From the NCBI RefSeq assembly GCF_003254665.1, contig NZ_QHGY01000001.1:682001-746000 (forward strand): DNA of 64,000 bases, in the 5' to 3' direction. This DNA comes from Billgrantia lactosivorans. GTDB lineage: Bacteria; Pseudomonadota; Gammaproteobacteria; Pseudomonadales; Halomonadaceae. The notes beneath the pieces were generated by a model, which saw only the letters and a program-made list of their open reading frames with translations, made no database searches and was not told the DNA's origin. Positions 34,253-42,493 of this stretch are shown here, in pieces (position 1 is the first letter of the stretch; every line of letters starts with the position of its first letter). Position numbers and translations under genes: made by a program.

Positions 34253-35248
34253 TCAAAGCGTCATGCCCGGTTCGATGGAATACCCCATGTCGATGGTCTG
34301 GTACTCGAGTTCACCGCCCTGGATACGCCGCAGCAGCTCGGTGGCGGCACGCTTGCCGATCGCCTGGCGCGGGGTGATCACGCTGGCTAGCCGCGGCGTC
34401 ATCACCTGGCCCACGTCGTGGCCATGGAAACCGGCGATGGCCATGCGTGCCGGCACCTCGACGCCACGCCGCAGGCACTCGAAATAGGCCCCCACCGCGA
34501 CGTCGTCGTTGGTGCAGAAGATGCCGTCGGTCTCGGGATGCTCGGCGAGGATCTCGTCGAGCAGTGCCGCCCCCACGCTGTACGAGGAGCGCTGGCTGCG
34601 CTGCAGCGTCAGCGGCGTGAACCCGTGCCGCTCCATGGCCTGGCGGTAACCCTGCTCGCGCTGGCGCGTCCGCGAGTCGAGGCGCACGGCGAGGTAGACG
34701 ATCCGACGCCGGCCATGACGGATCATCTCGCTGACCATGTCATCGGCGGCACGCACGTTGTCGAAGCCGATCGACTGCTGCAGCGGCGGGGTCAGCGAAT
34801 CCATGATCTCCACGATGGGGATGCCTGCCGTCTCTAGCATCCGGCAGGTGCGCGCGGTGTGGTGGCTGTCGGAGAGGATCACGCCATCGACGTTGTAGGA
34901 GAGCAGCGAGGCGAGGCTGCGCTCCTCCAGCTCCTGGCTGTAGCCGTAGTGGGAAAGCATCAGGTGGTAGCCGAGCGGCTCGGTGACCTCCTCGATGCCC
35001 ACCAGCACGTCGGCGAATACCTGGTTGGTCAGCGAGGGCACCAGCACGCCGATGGAGTGGCTGGTGGCACGCGAGAGCAGGTCGGGCGCCCGGTTGGGAA
35101 TGTAGCCGACCTGTTCCGCCGCCCGGAAGATCCGCTCGCGCAGGCCCTCCGAGACGGTGGTGGGATCGCGCAGGCAGCGACTCACGGTCATCTTGGTCGC
35201 CCCGACCCGGTCGGCAATGTCCTGCAGTGTCGGTCGCTTCTTCTTCAC
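34253..35248 (-). CDS. gntR: LacI-family gluconate repressor
   Basis: A 331-residue LacI/GalR-type repressor. The helix-turn-helix and hinge are at the N-terminus (TLQDIADRVGATKMTVSRCL, then GYIPNRAPDLLSRATS). The ligand-binding domain resembles periplasmic sugar-binding proteins (GVLVPSLTNQVF, GFDNVRAADDM). It is the last gene of the TRAP-gntK set, and a GntR-type palindrome lies at the operon promoter, which supports gluconate or a related hexonate as inducer. The start is a GTG; the gap after gntK is 114 nt. Confidence 0.9.
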   Translation of the reverse strand: MKKKRPTLQDIADRVGATKMTVSRCLRDPTTVSEGLRERIFRAAEQVGYIPNRAPDLLSRATSHSIGVLVPSLTNQVFADVLVGIEEVTEPLGYHLMLSHYGYSQELEERSLASLLSYNVDGVILSDSHHTARTCRMLETAGIPIVEIMDSLTPPLQQSIGFDNVRAADDMVSEMIRHGRRRIVYLAVRLDSRTRQREQGYRQAMERHGFTPLTLQRSQRSSYSVGAALLDEILAEHPETDGIFCTNDDVAVGAYFECLRRGVEVPARMAIAGFHGHDVGQVMTPRLASVITPRQAIGKRAATELLRRIQGGELEYQTIDMGYSIEPGMTL

Positions 35249-35362
35249 GGTGCCCCGCTGGCTGCTGTTGGTCCTGGCCGGCGCCGAGCGGCACCCGCCG
35301 CCGGCACGAGCGGCATCATACCGGAGTCGCCCCGGTCCCGCCGCTGACTCGAGCCAATCCCC

Positions 35363-35887
35363 TCAGGGAGCGCGGTGCACGTGAGGCAAGGCTTCCAGGA
35401 ATGTCTCGACGATCGTCTCGGGAGTTTCGCCGATGCTGCACACCACGGCCTCGGCTTCCGTCGGGGGCTCCAGGTCGTGGAGCTGGCTGTCGAGCATCGC
35501 CTCGCCGCGAAAGAAGTGCTCCTCCCGTGCGGCCAGGCGCTCACGCAGCTGCTCGCGCCGCCCGTCGAGAAACAGGAAGGCGAGCCCGGGGTCGCCGCGC
35601 CGAAGCAGGTCGCGGTAGCGCTGCTTCAGCGCCGAGCAGGCCAGGACCAGCGAGGCATCGCGGCGGCGATGGTCGCCGATCAGCCCCGCCAGGGTCTCCA
35701 GCCACTCGCGGCGATCCTCGTCGTCGAGCGGAATGCCGTTGGCCATCTTGTCGACATTGGCCGGCGAGTGGTAGTCGTCGCCATCGACGAAGGCGACGCC
35801 CAGGCGGCTGGCGAGCAAGGCGCCGATACACGACTTGCCCGAGCCCGACACGCCCATCACCACGATGCGGTAGGTGTCATCCTTCAC
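35363..35887 (-). CDS. gntK: Gluconokinase
   Basis: Phosphorylates gluconate to 6-phosphogluconate with ATP, feeding the Entner-Doudoroff or pentose phosphate routes. The 174 residues match GntK. Walker A is GVSGSGKS (12-19), followed by the family motif DGDDYHSPANVDKMANGIPL, then CSALKQRYRDLLR. The start is a GTG with GGGAGGT 4 nt upstream; it follows the large TRAP permease by 15 nt. The substrate fits the TRAP importer just upstream in the operon. Confidence 0.94.
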   Translation of the reverse strand: MKDDTYRIVVMGVSGSGKSCIGALLASRLGVAFVDGDDYHSPANVDKMANGIPLDDEDRREWLETLAGLIGDHRRRDASLVLACSALKQRYRDLLRRGDPGLAFLFLDGRREQLRERLAAREEHFFRGEAMLDSQLHDLEPPTEAEAVVCSIGETPETIVETFLEALPHVHRAP

Positions 35888-35902
35888 GAGACCTCCCGGT
35901 CG

Positions 35903-37186
35903 TCAGTTGCCGCGCACGGCGGCCATGTCGGGCAGCCAGGTCACGATCCCGGGGAAGGCGATCAACACTACCAGCACCACCAGCAGCGCCGCGTAATAGG
36001 GCAGCATCGCCCTGACCAGTTGCTCCATGCTGACCCGCCCGACGCCGCAGCCCACGTAGAGGCAGGTGCCCACCGGCGGCGTCAGCAGGCCGATGCCAAG
36101 GATGAACGCCATCAGCACGCCGAAGTAGACCGGGTCGACCCCCACCGAGGTGACGATCGGCGTCAGCATCGGCGCCATGATCACCATCGCCGGGGTCAGG
36201 TCCATCACGAAGCCCACCAGCAGCAGCAGCCCGGCGACGATCAGCAGCAGCCAGAACGGCTCCTGGGTGATCGCCTGCACCTGGCGCACCAGGGTCTGCG
36301 GCACCATGTTGATGGTCAGGAACCAGGCGATCACGGTGGCGAAGGCCAGCAGCAGCAGCACCATCCCGGTCAGCCGCGCGGTGCGGATCAGCATCCCCCA
36401 CAGCTCGCGGGGGTGGAATTCGCGATACACCGCGAGCGAAATGAACAGCGAATAGAGCAGCGCCACCACGGCGGCCTCGGTGGCGGTAAAGACCCCGCCG
36501 AGGATGCCGCCGATCACGATCACCGGCAGCACCAGCGCCAGCCAGGCCGCCTTGAACGCCTGCCACAGGCGGGCCAGCTCGAATTTACGGGTCTGTCCGG
36601 CGTGCTCGATGCTGGCCATGATGAAGGTGGTCACCATCAGCGCGAAGCCGATCAGCAGGCCCGGCACGATCCCGGCGATGAACAGGCGGCTGATCGAGGT
36701 CTCGGTGACGATGCCGAACAGGATCAGCGGAATGGAGGGCGGGATGATGATGCCGATCACCGAGGAGACGGTGTTGATCGCCGTGGCGTGCGGGGCGGAA
36801 TAGCCCTGCTGCTTCATCGACGGGATCATCATCGCCCCGGTGGCCGCGGTGTCGGCCACCGCCGAGCCGCTGATGCCGCCGAAGAACATCGAGCCGGTGA
36901 TCGCCACCTGCCCGAGCCCGCCGCGCACGAAACCGACCAGCGCGCCGGCGAGTTCCATCAGCCTGCGGGCGATGCCGCCGTTGCTCATCACCTCGCCGAC
37001 CAGGATGAAGAACGGGATCGCCAGCAGCGGGAAGTTGTTGACCCCGCGAATCGACTGCTCGATCAGGATCGACAGCGGGATGTCCGAAAGAAAGGCCATC
37101 ACCACGGCGGCGATGCCGAGGCCGAAGGCGATAGGCAGCCCCAGGACGATGGAGGCGAACAGGATGAAAAGGAAGATCCACAGCAT
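35903..37186 (-). CDS. TRAP transporter large permease (DctM)
   Basis: A 427-residue inner-membrane subunit with about 12 hydrophobic segments. It contains SGSAVADTAATGAMMIPSMK and GIIIPPSIPLILFGI, both diagnostic for DctM, and NMVPQTLVRQVQAITQEPFW in the second half. It uses the sodium gradient to import the sugar acid delivered by the binding protein. It starts 3 nt after the small permease stop and ends 15 nt before gntK. Confidence 0.94.
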   Translation of the reverse strand: MLWIFLFILFASIVLGLPIAFGLGIAAVVMAFLSDIPLSILIEQSIRGVNNFPLLAIPFFILVGEVMSNGGIARRLMELAGALVGFVRGGLGQVAITGSMFFGGISGSAVADTAATGAMMIPSMKQQGYSAPHATAINTVSSVIGIIIPPSIPLILFGIVTETSISRLFIAGIVPGLLIGFALMVTTFIMASIEHAGQTRKFELARLWQAFKAAWLALVLPVIVIGGILGGVFTATEAAVVALLYSLFISLAVYREFHPRELWGMLIRTARLTGMVLLLLAFATVIAWFLTINMVPQTLVRQVQAITQEPFWLLLIVAGLLLLVGFVMDLTPAMVIMAPMLTPIVTSVGVDPVYFGVLMAFILGIGLLTPPVGTCLYVGCGVGRVSMEQLVRAMLPYYAALLVVLVVLIAFPGIVTWLPDMAAVRGN

Positions 37187-37189
37187 GGG

Positions 37190-37780
37190 TCAGTCTCCTG
37201 TCTGCCGGATGGCGGCCTGGGGGTCGCGGATGAAGCGCAGGCACAGCCAGGCACGCCACAGGGCCACCGCGACGATGAACAGCGAACACAGCACCAGGGA
37301 GACGTTGATCAGGTTCCATGGCACGCCGAGGATGGCGGTCCGGCCGGTGGAGCGTGACATGACCAGGTAGCCGCCCCAGACCAGGATCCCCATCAGCGAG
37401 GCGATGATCAGGTGCTGGAGCAGGAAGAGCGTATAGGCGGCGCGCGGCTTGAGCCGGCGCACCAGGAAATCCACGGCGATGTGCTCGTAGCGGGCGAAGG
37501 CCGCCGCGGCGCCGACGAAGATCAGCCAGATGAACAGCATGCGTGCCAGCTCGTCGGCCCAGGGCAGCGAGCGATTGAGCAGCGAGCGACCGAGAACGTT
37601 GGCCGAGACGGAGACGATCAGCGCCACCAGGATCGTCGCGATCAGGTGTTCCATGGCCAGGGTCAGCAGGCGGAAGACCGCCGGCCCGCGACGCTGTTCG
37701 GTGTCGATCTCGAGCGGTTCGCGGTTGGGGTCGTCGAGATAGGAGCCAGGGTCGGCCGGCGGCAGGGTGGGCGAAGTCAT
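37190..37780 (-). CDS. TRAP transporter small permease (DctQ)
   Basis: A 196-residue four-helix membrane subunit. A cytosolic N-terminal tail (about 35 residues) is followed by TM1 (ATILVALIVSVSANVLG), the family motif SLPWADELARMLFIWLIFVGA, and FARYEHIAVDFL. It sits between the binding-protein and large-permease genes, as usual in dctPQM operons. Confidence 0.92.
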   Translation of the reverse strand: MTSPTLPPADPGSYLDDPNREPLEIDTEQRRGPAVFRLLTLAMEHLIATILVALIVSVSANVLGRSLLNRSLPWADELARMLFIWLIFVGAAAAFARYEHIAVDFLVRRLKPRAAYTLFLLQHLIIASLMGILVWGGYLVMSRSTGRTAILGVPWNLINVSLVLCSLFIVAVALWRAWLCLRFIRDPQAAIRQTGD

Positions 37781-37844
37781 GCGGCGCTCCGTGCAGGGCG
37801 AGGGGGGAGCGCCCCCTGCCCTGCCAAGTCAGTCGATGGAAGGA

Positions 37845-38921
37845 TTACTCGGCGGAGGAGGACTCGACGATCTCCTGGATCTCGGCGATCAGGTCCTCGC
37901 CGATGCGCGGGCCCCACTCGTCATAGACCGGCTGCACGGCCTCCTGGAAGGCGGCGACCTGGTCGTCGTCGAGGCGGGTGATCTCCATGCCGCGCTCTTC
38001 CAGCTGTTCGCGAGACCAGTCGTCGTACTCCGTGGCCAGCTGTATCTCGTACTCGGCCGACTGCCGCGCGGCCTCCTGGACCAGCTCCTGGTATTCCGGC
38101 GCCAGGTTCTCCCAGGTGCGCTCGGAGATCATCAGGATGAACGGGGTGTAGACGTGGCGGGTCTCGGAACCGTAGTCCTGTACCTCGTAGAAGTTGGAGG
38201 TCAGGATGGTGCTCCACGGATTCTCCTGGCCATCGACCACGCCCTGCTCCATGGCGGAGAAAAGCTCACCGAACGCCATCGGCGTGGGGTTGGCGCCTAG
38301 CGCCTCCCAGATCGCCAGGTGTACCGGGTTCTCCATGGTGCGCACGGTCAGGCCCCGCACGTCCAGGCCGGCGACATCATCGGGCGACTCCACCGGGCGA
38401 TCGCTGTTGGTGAGCTGGCGATAGCCGTTCTCGGAGAAGGCCAGTGCCTTGATGCCGCTGCCCTCGAAGGCGTCCAGCATCTCCTGGGCGGCATCGCTCT
38501 GCATGACGGCGACGGCCGCCTCGCGGTTGGGCAGCAGGAACGGCAGGTCGAACACCGCCAGCTCCTCGACGTAGGTGGTCGCCGGCGACGAGGAGGGATA
38601 GGTCATGTCCAGCGAGCCGGTCTGCAGCATTTCCATCATCTGTACGTCATCGCCCAACTGGCTGTTGGGGAAGATGTCGACGCTGATGCGGCCTTCGCTG
38701 CGCTGGTCGAGGATGTCGGCAAAGTATTTCACGGAGAGATACTGCGGCGAACTCTCGGCCAGGCCGATGCCCATGCGCAGGGTGTGGCTACCGTGGTCGC
38801 CCACCGTATCGCCTTCGATCTCGGGCGGGTCGGAGAGGTCCGGGCTCTGGGCATAGGCAATGCCCAGGGACAGGGTGGCAGCACCGGCGAGCGTGAGGGT
38901 GTTGCGCCAGATGGTGGTCAT
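37845..38921 (-). CDS. TRAP transporter substrate-binding protein (DctP)
   Basis: A 358-residue periplasmic binding protein. The signal peptide ends near residue 24 (SLGIAYA). Typical DctP features are HTLRMGIGLAESSPQYLSVK, FADILDQRSEGRISVDIFPN, a carboxylate-binding Arg in LDVRGLTVRTMENPVH, and FSAMEQGVVDGQENPW. Context with gntK and GntR suggests gluconate or a close sugar acid. The ATG at 38921 has TGGAG upstream; earlier in-frame starts lie across the operator and are rejected. Confidence 0.92.
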   Translation of the reverse strand: MTTIWRNTLTLAGAATLSLGIAYAQSPDLSDPPEIEGDTVGDHGSHTLRMGIGLAESSPQYLSVKYFADILDQRSEGRISVDIFPNSQLGDDVQMMEMLQTGSLDMTYPSSSPATTYVEELAVFDLPFLLPNREAAVAVMQSDAAQEMLDAFEGSGIKALAFSENGYRQLTNSDRPVESPDDVAGLDVRGLTVRTMENPVHLAIWEALGANPTPMAFGELFSAMEQGVVDGQENPWSTILTSNFYEVQDYGSETRHVYTPFILMISERTWENLAPEYQELVQEAARQSAEYEIQLATEYDDWSREQLEERGMEITRLDDDQVAAFQEAVQPVYDEWGPRIGEDLIAEIQEIVESSSAE

Positions 38922-39014
38922 GGCGGACTCCAGTCGAATTATCGTTGTGAGTTGGCACATCGTTGCGTCCCCCCGCGGGCCGAGTAGCTCGCGGGGAGTC
39001 GAATGCCGGCAAAT

Positions 39015-39028
39015 TGTTACCGGTAACA
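39015..39028. promoter_or_regulatory. GntR operator
   Basis: A perfect 14-bp palindrome TGTTACCGGTAACA. It has the TGTTAC/GTAACA form of known GntR operators of gluconate genes. It lies just downstream of the predicted transcription start of the TRAP-gntK-gntR operon, where a bound repressor blocks transcription. Confidence 0.8.
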
Positions 39029-39041
39029 TCCGATGCTTTGA

Positions 39042-39070
39042 AGGCTAGCCATCCGCCGTTTGGCTGTCAA
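39042..39070 (-). promoter_or_regulatory. Promoter of the TRAP-gntK-gntR operon
   Basis: On the minus strand a perfect -35 TTGACA (39070-39065), a 17-nt spacer and a weak -10 TAGCCT (39047-39042). The GntR palindrome starts about 14 nt after the -10 box. Confidence 0.55.
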
Positions 39071-39142
39071 TCACGAACCGAACGGCGAGGGTTAGACGTT
39101 CGTCGCATGCCTGGCCCCACCAAGGCCCGCGCCGCATTCCAC

Positions 39143-40231
39143 TCAGCCTTCGAACGCCCCGGCTTCCCTCACGGCGCGTCCCACCGCGGCCAGCATCTGC
39201 TCGTTGCGGCCGAGATCGAGCTCGCCGCGCACGCAGGCCACGATCACCAGGCGGCGCGCTTCGGCACCCGCCCCGCGGGTAGCGATGCCCGCATCGCAGG
39301 CCAGCCGGTGCTGGGTGCCGGTCTTGTGGGCGAAGCGAACCTCCCCCCCGAAGCCGGCCTTGAGCCGCCGCGCACCACTGGTGGTACGTGACATCACCGC
39401 CAGCAGCTCGGCCGTGGCGTCCGGCCCAAGAGCACGCCCCTGGGCCAGCGCCGCGAGCAGCTCGGCGTAGGCGTCGAGCCGGCCGCTGTTGAGGTCGGTG
39501 GCGTAATAGCGCCGAAATGCCTCGTCGATGCTCGGCGACAGCAGCTCCTGCGAGTTCAGGTCGAGGCGGCGGCGGAACCAGGCCAGCCGTGCGCGTTCCC
39601 CCTGATGCTTGCGCAGCTCGATGAAATCCATGCCGCTCATGTCGAAGGCCGCCGGATGCAGGTGGGAGTAGGCGTGGCGACGCACGTCGACCAGCGTGGT
39701 GATCGGCCCCACGCCGCCGGAGGGGGCGAGACGGCGCACGCGGTCGTTGACCGCATCCAGCCCGACTCGACGGATCAGCATGTCGCTGGCGGTGTTGTCG
39801 CTGACGATCAGCATCGACTCCAGCAGCTGGCGCAGCCTTAGAGCGCTACCCGGCGCCGACCAGTTGGTGGGACCGGCACCATCGACGTAGTCGCCGCGCG
39901 CGAGCGTCAGGCGCTCCTCCAGCCTCAACTCCCCGGCTTCGACCCGGCTCATCAGCTCGATCGCCACCGGCACCTTGACCAGCGAGGCCAGGTACCAGGG
40001 TTCGGCGTCTCGCCAACCGTGCCGTGCGCCCGTCTCGAGATCTCGCACGTGCACGCCAAGCTCGCCGTCGAAACCGGCTTCGAGCAGTGCCAGCCTGGCT
40101 TCCAGGCGCGCGGCCCAGGGCGGCTCTGCCCAGGTCTCGACCTGCTCCGCCCAGCCGGAATGGGCGATGGCCAGCGACGGTATCGCCATGGCCAGCAGCA
40201 GCAACGCGCGCAAGCCTCTTGTGCCTTTCAT
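39143..40231 (-). CDS. Class A beta-lactamase-like serine hydrolase
   Basis: A 362-residue secreted serine hydrolase with a signal peptide (about 1-23). It has the three motifs of the fold: S83-LV-K86, S144-D-N146 and K303-T-G305. The omega-loop Glu of true class A enzymes (ExxLN) is not recognisable, and residues about 165-245 form an insertion. It may therefore be a peptidase or carboxypeptidase rather than an antibiotic-hydrolysing enzyme. The ATG overlaps the stop of the acyltransferase gene (ATGA), so both are translationally coupled. Confidence 0.85.
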   Translation of the reverse strand: MKGTRGLRALLLLAMAIPSLAIAHSGWAEQVETWAEPPWAARLEARLALLEAGFDGELGVHVRDLETGARHGWRDAEPWYLASLVKVPVAIELMSRVEAGELRLEERLTLARGDYVDGAGPTNWSAPGSALRLRQLLESMLIVSDNTASDMLIRRVGLDAVNDRVRRLAPSGGVGPITTLVDVRRHAYSHLHPAAFDMSGMDFIELRKHQGERARLAWFRRRLDLNSQELLSPSIDEAFRRYYATDLNSGRLDAYAELLAALAQGRALGPDATAELLAVMSRTTSGARRLKAGFGGEVRFAHKTGTQHRLACDAGIATRGAGAEARRLVIVACVRGELDLGRNEQMLAAVGRAVREAGAFEG

Positions 40232-41334
40232 CGACTCAGCTCCCTGAATCGGCGCATCAGGACGATCCAGCCCGAGGTGAGCAGGATCAGGCCCAGGCCA
40301 ATGCCCAGCACCTGAGGATAGCTGTAGACCTGCCAGGCCCCGAACAGCAAGCGCAGCACCAGGAAGATCGCCACGATATGGAAGATGAAGGCGCGCAGGG
40401 CATCGCCACCGATCAGCGTGATCGGCTTGAGCCAGGTGGCGGCTCGCCGGCCGCCCAGCAGGCACAGCGCCATGATCACCAGCGCCCCGCCGACGCTGAA
40501 GAGCATGAAGGGCACCTCCGGCGGGTGCTTGCCGACGTTCTGGGCCACGGCCTGCAGCGCCGGGTAGGGCTCGCCCATCGAGAGCGCGGCGAACCCCGCC
40601 AGGCATGCCGCTCCCATGCCGGCCAGGCACGCCACCAGGCGCCGGCGGCTGGACGGCTCGCCATACCAGCGCAGAACGGCTTCGCCGATCAGCAGGCCCA
40701 TCATCACCAGCGGCAGCCGCGCGAGCTGGCCCCAGGTGTAGTGGTCCAGGTCCTCGACCAGCAGCGCCTTGAGCGTCTCGCTGCCCCAGAAGTGGAAGTG
40801 ACGCTCCAGCAGCACCGAGCTCGCCCCCACCGCCACCGGGGCGAGCAGGCGCGACCACAGCGGCAGGCGACGCCACAGTGGCAGTACCCACGGTAGCCAG
40901 AGCAGCGCCAGGGCGTAGAAACCGAGGATCTCGACCCAGATGGCGAAGCGCTGGTAGAGCAGCGTGGCGACGATATCCTGCGGCGTGAACATGGGCAGCA
41001 TCTCGACCACGGTCAGCGCCTTGTACCAGAACAGCACCTCGATCCCGCGCAGCATCAGCTTGCGCCGTCGACCCGGCCAGTCGGGAGTGCCGGCCTTGGG
41101 CAGGAAGGCCACCGCCAGGGCAATACCGAACACCAGGATGAACAGCGAGGAGGAGAACTTGGTGATGAGGTGGACCGGCACCATGCCCCAGTCGGGCACC
41201 TGATCGATGCCCAGCAGACCGCTGACGGTGTGGCTGAGGATCATCAGGGCGATGGCAAAGCCACGCGCCAGGTCGATGGCATCGACCCGGGCGGGCAATG
41301 GCGGCAGCTGCGGCTTCTGGCTGAGCCGAATCAT
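40228..41334 (-). CDS. Membrane acyltransferase, heparan-glucosaminide N-acetyltransferase-like
   Basis: A 368-residue protein with about ten hydrophobic segments. The N-terminal RVDAIDLARGFAIALMILSH is typical of the DUF1624/YeiB/HGSNAT-like group, whose members move acyl groups across membranes to amino sugars. It is coupled to the serine hydrolase gene downstream (4-bp overlap) and preceded 39 nt upstream by a lipoprotein gene. An envelope-modifying unit is possible but inferred. Confidence 0.8.
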   Translation of the reverse strand: MIRLSQKPQLPPLPARVDAIDLARGFAIALMILSHTVSGLLGIDQVPDWGMVPVHLITKFSSSLFILVFGIALAVAFLPKAGTPDWPGRRRKLMLRGIEVLFWYKALTVVEMLPMFTPQDIVATLLYQRFAIWVEILGFYALALLWLPWVLPLWRRLPLWSRLLAPVAVGASSVLLERHFHFWGSETLKALLVEDLDHYTWGQLARLPLVMMGLLIGEAVLRWYGEPSSRRRLVACLAGMGAACLAGFAALSMGEPYPALQAVAQNVGKHPPEVPFMLFSVGGALVIMALCLLGGRRAATWLKPITLIGGDALRAFIFHIVAIFLVLRLLFGAWQVYSYPQVLGIGLGLILLTSGWIVLMRRFRELSR

Positions 41335-41373
41335 GGCGGTTCCCTCGCGGCGATCTGTATCCTTGTCCCAGCC

Positions 41374-41721
41374 CTAGCGTTCATCGACCGGCTCGATGCT
41401 CTCCAGGGTCAAGCGACGCCCTCTGCGGCGAGAGTACTCGAAATCGCCCACGACGCGCACCGTCTCGCCCAGATGGGGAGCGATTTGCTCGTGAGGGAAT
41501 ACCTCCACTCGATTCAGGTCCTCGTCCTCGATCCAGTAGTGCAGCGGGTCCTCGAAATGCCGCACCGTTCCTCGCGTGGCCACCCGGGAACCATCGAGCT
41601 GCTCGGCCTGGTTGATCAGCACCGGCAGGCTCACCTGCCGTACCTCGCCCGCCGAATCCGAGCAGGCCACGAGGACCAGCAGGGCCACGCCGGCCATGAC
41701 GCCCTGTCGCTTCGCTTTCAC
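41374..41721 (-). CDS. Small lipoprotein, unknown function
   Basis: A 115-residue protein with a lipoprotein signal (LLVLVAC, lipid Cys at residue 20). The mature part (LDGSRVATRGTVRHFEDPLH, PHLGETVRVVGDFEYSRRRG) looks like a small all-beta OB-type fold. No known family is certain. It is first in a leftward set with the acyltransferase and serine hydrolase genes. Confidence 0.7.
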   Translation of the reverse strand: MKAKRQGVMAGVALLVLVACSDSAGEVRQVSLPVLINQAEQLDGSRVATRGTVRHFEDPLHYWIEDEDLNRVEVFPHEQIAPHLGETVRVVGDFEYSRRRGRRLTLESIEPVDER

Positions 41722-41934
41722 TCCGATCCCTTCCGCCTGGTGACGTTCAGCACATGCCGACAGTATGGCCAGGCGAGCGGCGCCACGCCCGGCGGGCGAT
41801 CAACGCTGCCCGACGTGCGCACCGCACGGGATGCCTGCCCGCTGGCGCGCTATGCTGATGATGCGAGGACACACACCGCCGCAGGGAGGCACACCACCAG
41901 CGCACGTCGGCCCCGTGCCGAGGGAGACAGAGTC

Positions 41935-42405
41935 ATGGCTATCCCGGCAACCCTACGGGAGTACTTGAGAGCCTGTGATATCGATTACGAGGAGGTCAAG
42001 CACACCCGTGAAGTCAGCGCCAGCCGCGTTGCCCAGCAATCCCACATCACCGGCGAGCAGCTCGCCAAGGCCATCATGCTGCATAGCAGTTCGGGCTACC
42101 GGATCGCCGTTCTGCCCAGCACCTGCGATGCCGACCTCGACAGCCTTTCCCAGCTCTTCAACGAACCGGTGGAGCTGGCCACGGAAGACGAGATCGTCAG
42201 CCGCTTCCGCGACTGCGACCCCGGCGCCACCACCCCCGTTGGACAGGCGTACGGCCTGCAGGTCTACGTCGATGACATGCTGCGCCACCAGCCGGACATC
42301 TATTTCGATGCCGGCGATCACGAAACGCTGCTGCACATGAGCGGCAACGAATTCGAGAAGCTGATGGGCGACAGTCCGCACGGCCAGTTCAGCCGCCACC
42401 ACTGA
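41935..42405 (+). CDS. YbaK/EbsC-type aminoacyl-tRNA deacylase
   Basis: A 156-residue trans-editing domain protein that removes mis-attached amino acids from tRNA, typically Cys-tRNA(Pro) or Ala-tRNA(Pro). The catalytic Lys is in LAKAIMLHSSSG (about residue 45), and GATTPVGQAYGLQVYVD and LLHMSGNEFEKLM match the family. AGGGAGA precedes the ATG; the frame is open upstream but without coding character. The exact substrate tRNA is not determined by sequence alone. Confidence 0.88.
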   Translation: MAIPATLREYLRACDIDYEEVKHTREVSASRVAQQSHITGEQLAKAIMLHSSSGYRIAVLPSTCDADLDSLSQLFNEPVELATEDEIVSRFRDCDPGATTPVGQAYGLQVYVDDMLRHQPDIYFDAGDHETLLHMSGNEFEKLMGDSPHGQFSRHH

Positions 42406-42448
42406 GCGCGACAGGAGCCGCCTGCGCCCTGCCCCGCCCTCCTCTCCC

Positions 42449-42473
42449 CGGGCCTCGCCAGCGGCGAGGCCCG
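42449..42473. terminator. Bidirectional terminator hairpin
   Basis: A perfect 11-bp stem (CGGGCCTCGCC / GGCGAGGCCCG) with a 3-nt loop lies between the convergent YbaK-like and M28 peptidase genes. Confidence 0.65.
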
Positions 42474-42493
42474 CTTCCGGGTAGCGGCCCTGC

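Noticed and set aside
35375..37357. A 660-codon frame rich in His, Gln and Asp antisense to the TRAP genes
   Set aside because: Low-complexity shadow of the DctM gene; no start signal and no family.
40232..40891. Upstream extension of the serine hydrolase frame
   Set aside because: The extension overlaps the acyltransferase gene in another frame. The ATG at 40231 gives a proper signal peptide.
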